From positions 1 to 64,000 of the forward strand of contig NZ_QNRR01000002.1 of NCBI RefSeq assembly GCF_003315205.1: DNA of 64,000 nucleotides, given 5' to 3'. Shown here piece by piece: positions 45,572 to 54,059 of the stretch. This DNA is from Roseimicrobium gellanilyticum. Its GTDB lineage: Bacteria; Verrucomicrobiota; Verrucomicrobiia; Verrucomicrobiales; Verrucomicrobiaceae. The translations under genes and the position numbers were made by a program. The notes under the pieces are model-generated. The model did no database searches, was not told the origin of the DNA, and worked only from the letters and a program-made list of their open reading frames with translations. Each line of letters opens with the position of its first letter. The stretch's first letter is position 1.

Positions 45572-46567
45572 ATGATTTCCCCCTCCCTTGTCCGTGGTTT
45601 CGCGAGTCTTGCCTGTGCAGCGGCGATTGTCGCCTTCACCCCCAAATCTCAAGCAGGCGAGCCGTTGCTCGGCGTGTACGGTGAAAACTCCATGGAACGC
45701 GTGCTGGCCTTCGAAAAATGGCTGGGCAGGCCCGTGGATGTCATCCTGTGCACCATCGATTTCCACAAGTGGGAGAACTACCGCTACTCCGACTGGCTGA
45801 GCAACACGGTGTACGGCACCCGGGGCAATCGGCGACTGGTGTATGACGTGCCTATCATCATCAACGGTGCAAGCTACGCTGAAGCCAAGACGGGCGCGTA
45901 TGATGAGCACTGGAAGTGCCTCGCGGAGACCATCATTGCCAACAACCCTGGCGACTACGGAATCGTGATCCGGCCCAGCCATGAGATGAATGGCGAGTGG
46001 TTCGTATGGGGCGTGGGCGGATCACGGCACGCCATGATTCCGGATTTCATCGCATCGTGGCAGCGTTTTCACAGCGTGCTCCGCGGAGCGCAGGGCGGGT
46101 CGAGGTTCCAGTTCAGCTTCTCTGTCTCCGAGGGCGCGAGCGATCCGCGTCCCATGTGGCCTGGGGATGCATATGTGGATCTCGTAGGGTATGACCTCTA
46201 CTGGAAGCCGAAGAGCATGGGCGGTGAAGGTTGGGAAACGGACGATCCCCGCGAGGCGTGGAAACTGCGCGCGACCAACGGCTACAATGAATGGTGCGTG
46301 AGCGGAATGCTGGCCTTTGCCAAAGCGAAGGGGAAACCCTTTCAGATCGATGAATGGGGCGTGTGGGGGCCGAATGCAGGGCCATTCGTCGAGGGCATGG
46401 CTGCTTTTCTCAAGGAACATGACGTTCGCTCACACACTTACTGGAACTCCGACCTGGCCTATCCGGGTGAGATTCACACGCGGGATGCGGAGTGGCCTGC
46501 GACCACGGCCGCTTTCAAGGCAGCCTTTGGCAAAGCCTCCGGGGTAAAGCAGGAAGCCGCGAAGTGA
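45572..46567 (+). CDS. GH26-like secreted glycoside hydrolase (beta-mannanase-like)
   Basis: A 331-residue protein with a signal peptide (about 1-28) and a GH26-type TIM barrel: catalytic acid in RPSHEMNGEWFVWG (E138) and nucleophile in FQIDEWGVWGPN (E261), with typical aromatic substrate-binding residues between them. GH26 members cleave beta-mannans or mixed-linkage glucans. ATG 45572 (MISPSLVRG) starts the signal; 45554 is the longer alternative. Secreted polysaccharide degradation inferred. Confidence 0.8.
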   Translation: MISPSLVRGFASLACAAAIVAFTPKSQAGEPLLGVYGENSMERVLAFEKWLGRPVDVILCTIDFHKWENYRYSDWLSNTVYGTRGNRRLVYDVPIIINGASYAEAKTGAYDEHWKCLAETIIANNPGDYGIVIRPSHEMNGEWFVWGVGGSRHAMIPDFIASWQRFHSVLRGAQGGSRFQFSFSVSEGASDPRPMWPGDAYVDLVGYDLYWKPKSMGGEGWETDDPREAWKLRATNGYNEWCVSGMLAFAKAKGKPFQIDEWGVWGPNAGPFVEGMAAFLKEHDVRSHTYWNSDLAYPGEIHTRDAEWPATTAAFKAAFGKASGVKQEAAK

Positions 46568-46685
46568 GGGCCTGCGCGGAGGCTTGCACTTTCCTCCTGT
46601 CTGACCACAAAGGCGCTTGCGTTCCCCGCATGTCCCACCTGTAATTAAATCCCGTCAGCACGAATTTCCGCTCCCCCGAAATTGC

Positions 46686-47105
46686 ATGGCCCGTCGCGCA
46701 AAATCCCAGTTCACTCCCCTTCATCTCATCGCCGTTCTTGCGGGTTTTGGCCTCATTGCCTTCATCGGGTTCAAGGTGTTGCAGGGTACCGGCGCCAGCA
46801 CCGGCTTTGCGGATGCCACGGACCTGGACATTCGTGAGTACATGGAAAATTCCAATGCCCTCTCCAACAATACCTACCGCATTGAGGGCACCATCGCGGA
46901 CCGTCTTGATAACAACTGGCCCTCCAGTCGTGGCAGGCTCTTCGAAGTCATGGTGGATGATGGCCCGGAGCGTGGCTCCGTGGGCGTGGTGGTGCCTGCG
47001 AAGTTCAATGGCACCAACATCCAGCGCGGTCAGCGCTTCAAGTTCAAGGTCACCGTCCAGTCCGGCACCGGCATGCTGGAAGTGATGGACCTGACGAAGG
47101 CGTAG
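46686..47105 (+). CDS. Membrane-anchored conserved hypothetical protein
   Basis: A 139-residue protein with one membrane segment (LHLIAVLAGFGLIAFIGFKVL, about residues 12-32) and a periplasmic beta-rich domain with strands YRIEGTIADRL, RLFEVMVDDG, SVGVVVPAKF, RFKFKVTVQSG, resembling an OB fold. No family recognised. ATG 46686 used. A 215-nt gap separates it from the next gene on the same strand. Confidence 0.6.
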   Translation: MARRAKSQFTPLHLIAVLAGFGLIAFIGFKVLQGTGASTGFADATDLDIREYMENSNALSNNTYRIEGTIADRLDNNWPSSRGRLFEVMVDDGPERGSVGVVVPAKFNGTNIQRGQRFKFKVTVQSGTGMLEVMDLTKA

Positions 47106-47320
47106 GCTTTTCGTCGAAAGAGAGGGGAGAGTGCGTGGCCTTGGCAAAGGAAGGGAAAAGGGTGCTGCTGGTGCTGCTGTGACTTCGGAGGCATGGAGTC
47201 CATCATGGTCCGGGTGGGACGGAGATTTGCCACGCCCGCTCTCTGCCATGTCACGGGCTATTTTCGCCGTGTCTCATCCCTTTCTTGTCAATTAAGGGGC
47301 AGCGACTATGCTTTTTTCTA

Positions 47321-49219
47321 ATGAAGACCAAGCTGCTTCTGCTTCCCGCCGCGTGCCTCATTTCTCCCCTGGCGCTTTCGCACGGCCAGGTGCTGCCGGC
47401 CAGTGGAGGCGGCGGCGCTCCCGCGAGCCAGCAGAGCAGTGCCCCGCCGCCCACGCAGTCCAATCAATCGCAGCAGCAGAACTCCATGCTGGGCAACACG
47501 TTGCCTTTCATGGACGTGGGCAATGAGACCGTGGCCTGGGATGGCAAGATGTGGAACGTGACGAACAATCGCATGTTCCGCGCGCGCCTGGAGAAGTACC
47601 TCGCTTCCCCCGAGGCCAATACACCGGAGGATGAAGAGTACCGGAAGATTCTGGACGAAATCACCACGCTGCTTGCCCCCACCCACAACGGTGGCAAGCC
47701 CAGCCTCCCCGGCGCGGTGGCGCTCCTGCCCATTGCCGCGCAGCACAAGATTGACGCGAAGCTGTGCGATACGCTCGCGAACGCCATCTACGGTGTGTGG
47801 CTCTCCCAGAAGAATGTGGCCAGCCTTCGCGCCACCACGGAAGAGATGGGACGCCAGCGGAACAACCGCCACTTCTTTGGCAAGCACGCGTCGGATCCCA
47901 TGTCTGTCCAGCGCCCCGCCGCCGGCAGCACCACGAATCGCGGTGGTCAGCAGCAGAATACACCCCAGCAGGCGGTGGCCCAGCTCGGTGATGTAGCCCA
48001 GTACACCAAGGACATCGTGGAGCTCGAAGCCAAGATGAAGGCTGCCGAGCTCTCCATGGCCACGGCGCAGGTCACGGCGAAGGCGGAGTTCCAGGCCATC
48101 ATCATCCAGTTCGCCATCCAGCGTCGCTTCGAGCATGTGGTGCTCGCGTGCCGCTTCTACCGTCATATCTTCGCGGATCCCTCCGGCATCCTGAACCTCA
48201 AGGAAGGATCGGATGCGGAGAAGATGTTCGCCTCCAGCCTCGGCACGTCACCCACCATCAGCGCGCTCGATTCGTTCGCGAACGAAGCCATTCGCGATGT
48301 GGATGAGGCGGTGCAGGCCTTCGATTATCTCGTGGAGCGTGGCGATATGGCCAGCGCCTCCCAGCGCATCTCCGAGGCCTTCATGGTCGGCGAATACCTT
48401 CCTCGCGTGCGCCGCGTGCCCATTCAGCGGAAGATGATGGTGCTCGACTTCACCCGCGACTCGAACCAGCTCGTGTCTGCCATGGAGATGAAGGACTACA
48501 CGCTTGCGGAGACGCTGGTCACGAAGCTGCGTACGCTCGCAAAGGACTTCGACTACAGCAAGCCCACCGCCATGATCGAGACGGCGCGGACCGTGAGCGA
48601 CATGCATCTGAACAAGGCCAAGGTCGCCGCCATGCAGGGCGATCAAAAGGGCAGCACGGATTCGCTCACCCAGGCCGCCACCATCTGGCCCACGAATCCG
48701 AAGCTGAAGGAATTCACCAACATGATCGGCAACAACGCCGATATTAAAACACAGACCGCGCTCGACCTGGATCGCCTGCTCAGCCAGCGAAACTACCGCC
48801 AGATCTATAACGACCAAGGCCGCTATCTCGCTGCGGTGATCGATGACCCCATCCGCCAGGAATCTTTGAAGAAGGTGCTCACCGACATGAACAAGGTGAA
48901 CCTCATCATCGCCGGCGCGACGAGCCGCTCCCAAGGTGGTGATATGGCGGGCGCTTGGGAGTCCATCGAGCAGGCTTACGTTGAGTTTCCCGAAGATCCC
49001 GAAGTCGCCCGCCTGCGTTCTGATTTCAGTGTGAAGGCCACCGACTTTGTTGGCGCCCTGCAAAAGGCGAAGCAACACGAGGACCGCCAGCAAACCGGCT
49101 CCGCCCTCGCCTGGTACCTCAAGGCCCGCACCCAATATCCCCCGAGCCAATTCGCCCGCGAAGGCATCACCCGCCAGGTGACCAAGCTGAACGGTGGTAG
49201 TGGTGATACGGTGCCGTGA
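47321..49219 (+). CDS. Secreted helical-repeat protein of unknown function
   Basis: A 632-residue protein with a signal peptide (MKTKLLLLPAACLISPLALSHG) and a Gln/Ser/Pro-rich N-terminal linker. The remaining part is almost entirely alpha-helical, with long amphipathic helices (about 200-620) of TPR/SEL1-like spacing and a Gln/Asn-rich segment (TTNRGGQQQNTPQQA). A short Gly/Ser-rich end follows. It may be a scaffold or a surface protein; no family recognised. ATG 47321 chosen. Confidence 0.7.
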   Translation: MKTKLLLLPAACLISPLALSHGQVLPASGGGGAPASQQSSAPPPTQSNQSQQQNSMLGNTLPFMDVGNETVAWDGKMWNVTNNRMFRARLEKYLASPEANTPEDEEYRKILDEITTLLAPTHNGGKPSLPGAVALLPIAAQHKIDAKLCDTLANAIYGVWLSQKNVASLRATTEEMGRQRNNRHFFGKHASDPMSVQRPAAGSTTNRGGQQQNTPQQAVAQLGDVAQYTKDIVELEAKMKAAELSMATAQVTAKAEFQAIIIQFAIQRRFEHVVLACRFYRHIFADPSGILNLKEGSDAEKMFASSLGTSPTISALDSFANEAIRDVDEAVQAFDYLVERGDMASASQRISEAFMVGEYLPRVRRVPIQRKMMVLDFTRDSNQLVSAMEMKDYTLAETLVTKLRTLAKDFDYSKPTAMIETARTVSDMHLNKAKVAAMQGDQKGSTDSLTQAATIWPTNPKLKEFTNMIGNNADIKTQTALDLDRLLSQRNYRQIYNDQGRYLAAVIDDPIRQESLKKVLTDMNKVNLIIAGATSRSQGGDMAGAWESIEQAYVEFPEDPEVARLRSDFSVKATDFVGALQKAKQHEDRQQTGSALAWYLKARTQYPPSQFAREGITRQVTKLNGGSGDTVP

Positions 49220-49841
49220 GGCGTCGGCACCGCTGTGAAGGGGGCAACGCAAAGCAGCGAAGCAGCCAAGGAACCTAGTGTAGAAGGCTTCTCCAGAAAC
49301 CTCTCACGCGAGCACGTCTCCTGACGCGACACGCCTTCAGCGCACAGCGTATCCTCAAGGAGTGGGGCATTCTTGCCCCCATTTGGACGTTGCACGTTCC
49401 CTGCCCGGTAAGTTCCTGCGCTTCGCGCGCCCATTCGAAGATTTCGGTAGGGTGCTGCTGCGTCGGCACCCAAATTTCCGTGGGCGGAAGCGGCGTGGAA
49501 CTTTGTTGCGTGCGTCTTACAGGCCTTGCCACCCACCCACCAGCTCCGCGCCTCCCCAAGCCCCACCTGACTAGGGTGCCGACGCAGCAGCACCCTACCA
49601 GATACAGGCGCTCGCCACGTAAGTGTGCGAGTATGGAGAAAACGTGGCTGGTTCCTGGGCCTTGCTCCCCCTCAGTCTCCGAAGTTCCTCTGTGTCTCCG
49701 TGTCTCCGTGTTGAATCCAATGCACCTCGCCTCGCACCCGTAGGTTCCGGCCACACAACCTCACCAAATCTCCCCAACTCCCCTGATCCAACCCGCCTTC
49801 CCACCGCGTTCTCATCCACCTCACGCCTCACGCCTTCCCCC
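49220..49841. other. Intergenic region with a perfect inverted repeat
   Basis: No gene is seen in these 622 bases. They contain the element at 49446-49599 and a purine/pyrimidine repeat of the R1 type at about 49680-49712 (ctctgtgtctccgtgtctcc). Open frames here translate Pro/Ser-rich or Arg-rich low-complexity sequence. Confidence 0.6.
49446..49599. repeat. Inverted-repeat element, gctgcgtcggc family, copy 2
   Basis: The outermost 26 nt are a perfect inverted repeat: 49446-49471 and 49574-49599, beginning ggtagggtgctgctgcgtc. The centre is 102 nt and includes gggcgga/gcgg words like the element at 4981-5128. The shared gctgcgtcggc block makes the two one family. Confidence 0.85.
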
Positions 49842-50699
49842 ATGCTCCGCCTCGCCTTCCTCTCCCTCCTCACCCTGGCAGCCAGCCACCTCACTGCCCC
49901 GGCCTCCGAGCCCACTACCGTCACCGGCCTCTACCAGGGCGTCCGCATCATCGCCCATCGCGGTGCCGGCTTCGAGTTCGATGAAAACACCGTCGAAGCC
50001 TGCAAGCACAGCTATGCCAAAGGCATCCGCGGCTACGAGGTGGACATCCGCCTCACCAAGGACAACCACCTCGTCCTCATGCACGACGCGGACACCGCCC
50101 GCACCACGAACGGCAAGGGCAAGATCGAAGACCTCACCCTTGCCGAGATCCAGGCCCTGCGCACCACCCGCAGCGGCGTTCCGGTGCCCTCCGTCACCGA
50201 CCTCTTCACCTGGTTCAAGGACAAGCCCGAGGTCCTCTTCCTCCTCGAGATGAAGACCAAGGAGGAAAAGGTCTACACCGAAGACCGCCTCGCCATCTAC
50301 TGCCGCCTGCTGGACGAAGCCACGCGCAACCTCCTCCCCAGCGGCACCTACCATTTCACCTCCTTCGACAAGCGCTCCCTCACCATCATGAAGCGCCTCC
50401 AGCCCGACGTCCCCACCGGCCTCCTCACCAGCACCTTCCCCACACCCGAACTCATCACCGAAGCTAAAGCCCTCAACTGCGCCCGCCTCTCCGTCTCCCT
50501 CGACGCCACCTCACGCAAGATGGCCCGCGAAGTCAAAGACGCCGGCCTTCAGGTGTCCCTCTGGCCCATCAAAAGCAAAGCCGACGCGGATTTGGCCGTG
50601 ATGATGGGAGCGAATATTTTGTGCACGGACGTGCCGGGGGATTTGGTGGGGAAGGAGAGTGGGAATGCGAATGTGAAGAGCAAGGATGCGGTGCCGTAA
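49842..50699 (+). CDS. Secreted glycerophosphodiester phosphodiesterase
   Basis: A 285-residue protein with a signal peptide (about 1-22) and the GDPD fold: IIAHRGAGFEFDENT (H39, R40, E48, N49), YEVDIRLTKDNHLVLMHD (E66, D68, H81), and the later FLLEMK and CTDVPGDL motifs. It hydrolyses glycerophosphodiesters to glycerol 3-phosphate and an alcohol; the signal points to a periplasmic enzyme. The frame is open far upstream, but ATG 49842 is the start of the signal peptide. Confidence 0.9.
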   Translation: MLRLAFLSLLTLAASHLTAPASEPTTVTGLYQGVRIIAHRGAGFEFDENTVEACKHSYAKGIRGYEVDIRLTKDNHLVLMHDADTARTTNGKGKIEDLTLAEIQALRTTRSGVPVPSVTDLFTWFKDKPEVLFLLEMKTKEEKVYTEDRLAIYCRLLDEATRNLLPSGTYHFTSFDKRSLTIMKRLQPDVPTGLLTSTFPTPELITEAKALNCARLSVSLDATSRKMAREVKDAGLQVSLWPIKSKADADLAVMMGANILCTDVPGDLVGKESGNANVKSKDAVP

Positions 50700-51220
50700 G
50701 GAATGAGCGACCGTGTGGCCGTGGCGTCACGATGGCACATTTCATCCCTCAGCGTGACGGCCACCCACTTGTGGAACACCTACGGCGTTCAAGCTTCTTT
50801 TGCAGCCACCTGGGGTGGCGTCCGCTTCGCGGACTGACCCCAGGCTGGACAATGTTCAACACCTTCGGTGTAGGAGCTTCGATCCGGAGGTGGTCATAGG
50901 GTTCGCAGAGGTTGAGCTTTGGTAGTGCCGTTGTGAGATGGCGATGGGTGATTGTGGGAGAGACGAGGCTTTGCCAAAGTGGCTCACGCTGCCCTCAGCG
51001 TGAACCGTGGCAGTATCCCTGATTCACCATACTCCCAACACCATAACCAAGAAGACGCCCTTACGCCGAAGGCGTTGCACATCGTCCAGCCCAACGGTCA
51101 GCTTGCGAAGCAAGCGCCACCTTGGGTAGCTGATAATGAAACTTGAACGCCGTAGGTGTTCCACAAACGGCTGCCATTCACCGGCATCGTTGCGCAACGT
51201 TCCCGGGCGGCCCACCCGCT
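50700..51220. other. Intergenic region with REP-like arms
   Basis: No gene is seen. The region carries a solo arm (50769-50872) and the left arm (51062-51167) of the RAYT-bearing element, in opposite orientations, with about 190 nt of plain sequence between them. Confidence 0.65.
50769..50872. repeat. Solo REP-like arm of the RAYT family
   Basis: Matches the right arm of the elements at 34147-34250 and 51690-51795: it begins ttgtggaacaccta, has the hairpin gtccgcttcgcggac and ends aacaccttcggtgta. It is the third arm in this area. Confidence 0.8.
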
Positions 51221-51795
51221 TCAATCCCACGCATACCGTTCATCTAACTCCGCGCCGTACTTCTTGCACAAGCGGCGGAACTCATCCTGGAATCCGACCT
51301 TCCGGTGATGCTCCTCTTGATTCCGGATGTACTTGGCCAGCGCATCGATGTGGGACGGGCTCACGGAAAACGCCCCATAACCCGCCTGCCACCGGAAATC
51401 CCGGAGGTTCCGGTTGGTGACCTTGATCCACTTGGTGGTCTCGCGTTTCAAATCCCGCACGAACGCCGCCTGGGACAGGTTCCTGGACAACCGGCAAAAT
51501 ACATGCACATGATCCGCCACCCCGCCGATGACCACCGACGGTGACTCCATGTTCTCACACGCCCCGGCCATGTACGCATGCGTCTCGCGCCGGAACGTGG
51601 CGTCCGTGAGGAAGGTGGCACGCTCCTTCGTGGAGAACACGAAATGCTGGAAATCGCGGCTGATGGATTGGGACATCTTGAGCCGACTTTTTGTGGAACT
51701 CTTTCAGAGTTCAATTAATTTCTCGACCAAACCCAAGGTGGCGCCCGCTTCGCGTGCTTACCCTGGGCTGCACAATGTGCAACGCCTTCGGCGTA
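51062..51795 (-). mobile_element. RAYT-carrying element with inverted arms
   Basis: Left arm 51062-51167 and right arm 51690-51795 are inverted repeats of about 106 nt with the same cgccgaaggcg ends and hairpin cores as the 250-bp element at 34001-34250. The RAYT gene lies between them on the minus strand. The arms are the likely substrate of the encoded Y1 transposase. Confidence 0.85.
51221..51676 (-). CDS. REP-associated tyrosine transposase (RAYT, IS200/IS605-like)
   Basis: A 151-residue Y1 transposase. The HUH metal motif is H56-V-H58 (GVADHVHVF) and the catalytic tyrosine is in LAKYIRNQEEHH (Y116), at the expected distance. The conserved WQAGYGAFSVS segment of RAYTs is present. It nicks and joins single-stranded DNA at hairpins. 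Located inside inverted REP-like arms, so it is probably the enzyme acting on them. Full length; intact motifs. Confidence 0.9.
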   Translation of the reverse strand: MSQSISRDFQHFVFSTKERATFLTDATFRRETHAYMAGACENMESPSVVIGGVADHVHVFCRLSRNLSQAAFVRDLKRETTKWIKVTNRNLRDFRWQAGYGAFSVSPSHIDALAKYIRNQEEHHRKVGFQDEFRRLCKKYGAELDERYAWD

Positions 51796-51978
51796 GAGGA
51801 TGACACGGTTGATTCATTGCTGTGTAGACCCGAAACATCATCCTCCTAGGTCAGGAAACGATGGCTGTTTGGAGGTTGACTTTTCTCCTTGTAACTGAAC
51901 AATTGATAAAGTGCCTGTGTTTCAGCATCCAGTCTTGGTTAGAAGCATGGGTTGAGGCATCAGCACCTTTTCCATTCA
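51677..51978. other. Intergenic region next to the RAYT element
   Basis: Holds the right arm (51690-51795) and then about 180 bases of lower-GC sequence before the winged-helix gene. Nothing else is recognised. Confidence 0.5.
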
Positions 51979-53070
51979 ATGTCTGAGTCTGAACAACCTC
52001 AAAAAGCGACTGCGGCCAAGCGACCAAAGTCCAAGAAAAAGGGTCGTAAGAAGCCTAAGAATATATCAGAGGGTGGAGGCACAGCCGCTTATCCGCGCCA
52101 CAGCCTGTCAAAGTCACTGCGGATTCCAACCGCCATCCTAGAACAAAATGCGGGGAAGCCATGTAGCGAAAAGGAGGCCGCAACTTTTGTCGGAGTTGGA
52201 TTTGGAGGTCCATTTCGACTTGAGATCAGTTCATGTTTGAAATTCGGACTTCTGGAGCGCCCAGGTCCAAGTCAAGTAGGGATCACGGAGCTTGCTCGCA
52301 GGGCGATAAGGCCGCAAAGTCCTGGTGATGATGTTCGGGCTCTTCAAGAGTCTGTGCTAAAAGCACCTCAAATTTCGGAGGTCTATCAACACTACAGAGG
52401 TGAGAATCTGCCCGAACCCAAGTTTTTCGAAAATGCCTTGCAGGATAAGTTCAGGATTCCATCGGATAAAACGCTGGATTTTATTACAATTTTTGAGCAG
52501 ACGCTAGAATCTGCCCGATTACTTCAACGAGTTGATGACAGGATACGGCTGTTGGATGTGAGTGATACAGCGACAATCGGCGATGAAGCGGGACGTTTAA
52601 AGAAATTGGGTCGTGAGGTCCATGTCTCAACTTCGGACAGTTGCTTCGTAATGATGCCGTTCGCCCCGCCCATCGGAAGTTATTACGAGAAGATTTATGA
52701 TCCAGCGATTCGCAAGGCTGGACTGACTCCCGTTCGTGCAGACAATGATATTTTTGGTACGGGTAAAATCATTGAGCAGATTTGGAGTGGAATCAACAAG
52801 GCGCGCGTATTGGTAGCCGAGTTAACCAACCGAAATCCCAATGTCTTTTATGAGCTAGGGCTTGCTCATGCTTTGCAAAAACCAGTCGTTTTGGTGGCCT
52901 GTTCAGACCAGGACGTGCCGTTCGACCTAAGGCATATTAGAGTCATCTATTATGACATGACTGACCCATTTTGGGGGCAAAAGCTCGTCGAGAAGATATC
53001 GGAGAATATTCTGTCAGCTCTCAAAAATCCGGACGAGGCAATCTTGCCTAGAGTGCTCGAGCGGCAGTAG
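51979..53070 (+). CDS. Winged-helix plus nucleoside deoxyribosyltransferase-like domain protein
   Basis: A 363-residue soluble protein. Residues 12-27 are Lys/Arg-rich; about 38-112 look like a winged-helix domain (SLSKSLRIPTAIL...SEKEAATFVG...KFGLLERPG...ITELARRAI); 113-215 is helical; 222-345 is a Rossmann-like domain of the nucleoside 2-deoxyribosyltransferase/TIR-like type: CFVMMPF, YYEKIYDPAIRKAGLTPVRAD, IEQIWSGINKARVLVAELTNRNPNVFYELGLAHAL and PFDLRHIRVIYYD. E292 in FYELG aligns with the catalytic Glu of deoxyribosyltransferases. Such domains occur in nucleotide-signalling and defence proteins. Lower GC than its neighbours. Start ATG 51979; an upstream TTG at 51952 is less likely. Confidence 0.72.
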   Translation: MSESEQPQKATAAKRPKSKKKGRKKPKNISEGGGTAAYPRHSLSKSLRIPTAILEQNAGKPCSEKEAATFVGVGFGGPFRLEISSCLKFGLLERPGPSQVGITELARRAIRPQSPGDDVRALQESVLKAPQISEVYQHYRGENLPEPKFFENALQDKFRIPSDKTLDFITIFEQTLESARLLQRVDDRIRLLDVSDTATIGDEAGRLKKLGREVHVSTSDSCFVMMPFAPPIGSYYEKIYDPAIRKAGLTPVRADNDIFGTGKIIEQIWSGINKARVLVAELTNRNPNVFYELGLAHALQKPVVLVACSDQDVPFDLRHIRVIYYDMTDPFWGQKLVEKISENILSALKNPDEAILPRVLERQ

Positions 53071-53150
53071 GAAGTGCGAATGGTGAGGGCAAAATCTCTT
53101 CTTGAACCATCTGATCTCGATGGGCTTGGCCTGAGTTCTGGCGGGTATAC

Positions 53151-54017
53151 TCAAGAAGGGGCAAGTAACTGTTTAATGGAGTCGGGATTCGCAAGTAGAC
53201 GCTGTATGAGTTCTTGTTTTACTTCGTTTCTAACTTCTTCACGGATCTCCTCCCGCAATTCTTGTCGAACCTCTTCCATGTAGTGTTCACGAATTGTGTC
53301 GCGCTCTTCTTGAAGCGCACGCATCAGCCAATCTCTAAACTCGACTCGCACAGTCTCTCGTAGGTCTGTAGGCATTGCCCCTTTGAACATGGCGGATATG
53401 CCTGCTTGTAGATCTTCGCGAAGGGATTGGACCGTTTGTTGGGTGAGTGCTTCTTGGATTCGAATTCTTTCGTCCTTCGCGGTCTCAGCCAGTAGGGTGC
53501 GGAAGTCGGAGCTGACTGAGTCTTTTATTTCTCGAATTAAGGTGTGTTGCAGCAATTGAACGGGGCCCTCCTTGAAAAACTCCGCGAGGCAAGACCGGAA
53601 GAATGACTGTGTCTGTTCTCGCAGATTTTCATGGACCATGTCGGCTAGGCACTCTTCAGCAATTTCACGAATGTCTTCTCTCATATGCTGGGTAATGGTT
53701 TCGACATTCTTGTCGCATTCTCGAAGTCGTAGCTCTTTAGAATCAGCGGGCGCCTGATATGGAACGAGAAGTGCATTCCGTTGTGCCGTCGCATTGGCCT
53801 TCATCCTTCCTGTGCCACAAAAGAAATAGTGAAGGTCATTGAGAAACAATGGTGTTGGGATGCGGCCCGTCTTTCCAAACGTTTTATCAAAGTGATCGGA
53901 CAGTAACTGGAGAATAACCGTGCCCTGTCCTGCTGTGGCTTCTAAAAGATAGGACCGGATCACGACAAAGACCCTGCCCGGGTTCTCGCTGCGCTTTGCC
54001 AATCCTAGTGGGGTCAT
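53151..54017 (-). CDS. Coiled-coil protein of unknown function
   Basis: A 288-residue protein. The N-terminal 90 residues look globular (FVVIRSYLLEATAGQG, LNDLHYFFCGTGRMK); from about 90 to the end there are long charged helices, with REELREEIREEVRNEVKQEL near the C-terminus, typical of a coiled coil. No family recognised. It converges on the winged-helix/deoxyribosyltransferase-like gene (80 nt gap) and shares its lower GC, so the two may have arrived together. Confidence 0.65.
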   Translation of the reverse strand: MTPLGLAKRSENPGRVFVVIRSYLLEATAGQGTVILQLLSDHFDKTFGKTGRIPTPLFLNDLHYFFCGTGRMKANATAQRNALLVPYQAPADSKELRLRECDKNVETITQHMREDIREIAEECLADMVHENLREQTQSFFRSCLAEFFKEGPVQLLQHTLIREIKDSVSSDFRTLLAETAKDERIRIQEALTQQTVQSLREDLQAGISAMFKGAMPTDLRETVRVEFRDWLMRALQEERDTIREHYMEEVRQELREEIREEVRNEVKQELIQRLLANPDSIKQLLAPS

Positions 54018-54059
54018 CAGCGGAGGTGATAGTGTGCTTTTTGTCTTGATGCGCGTTAT

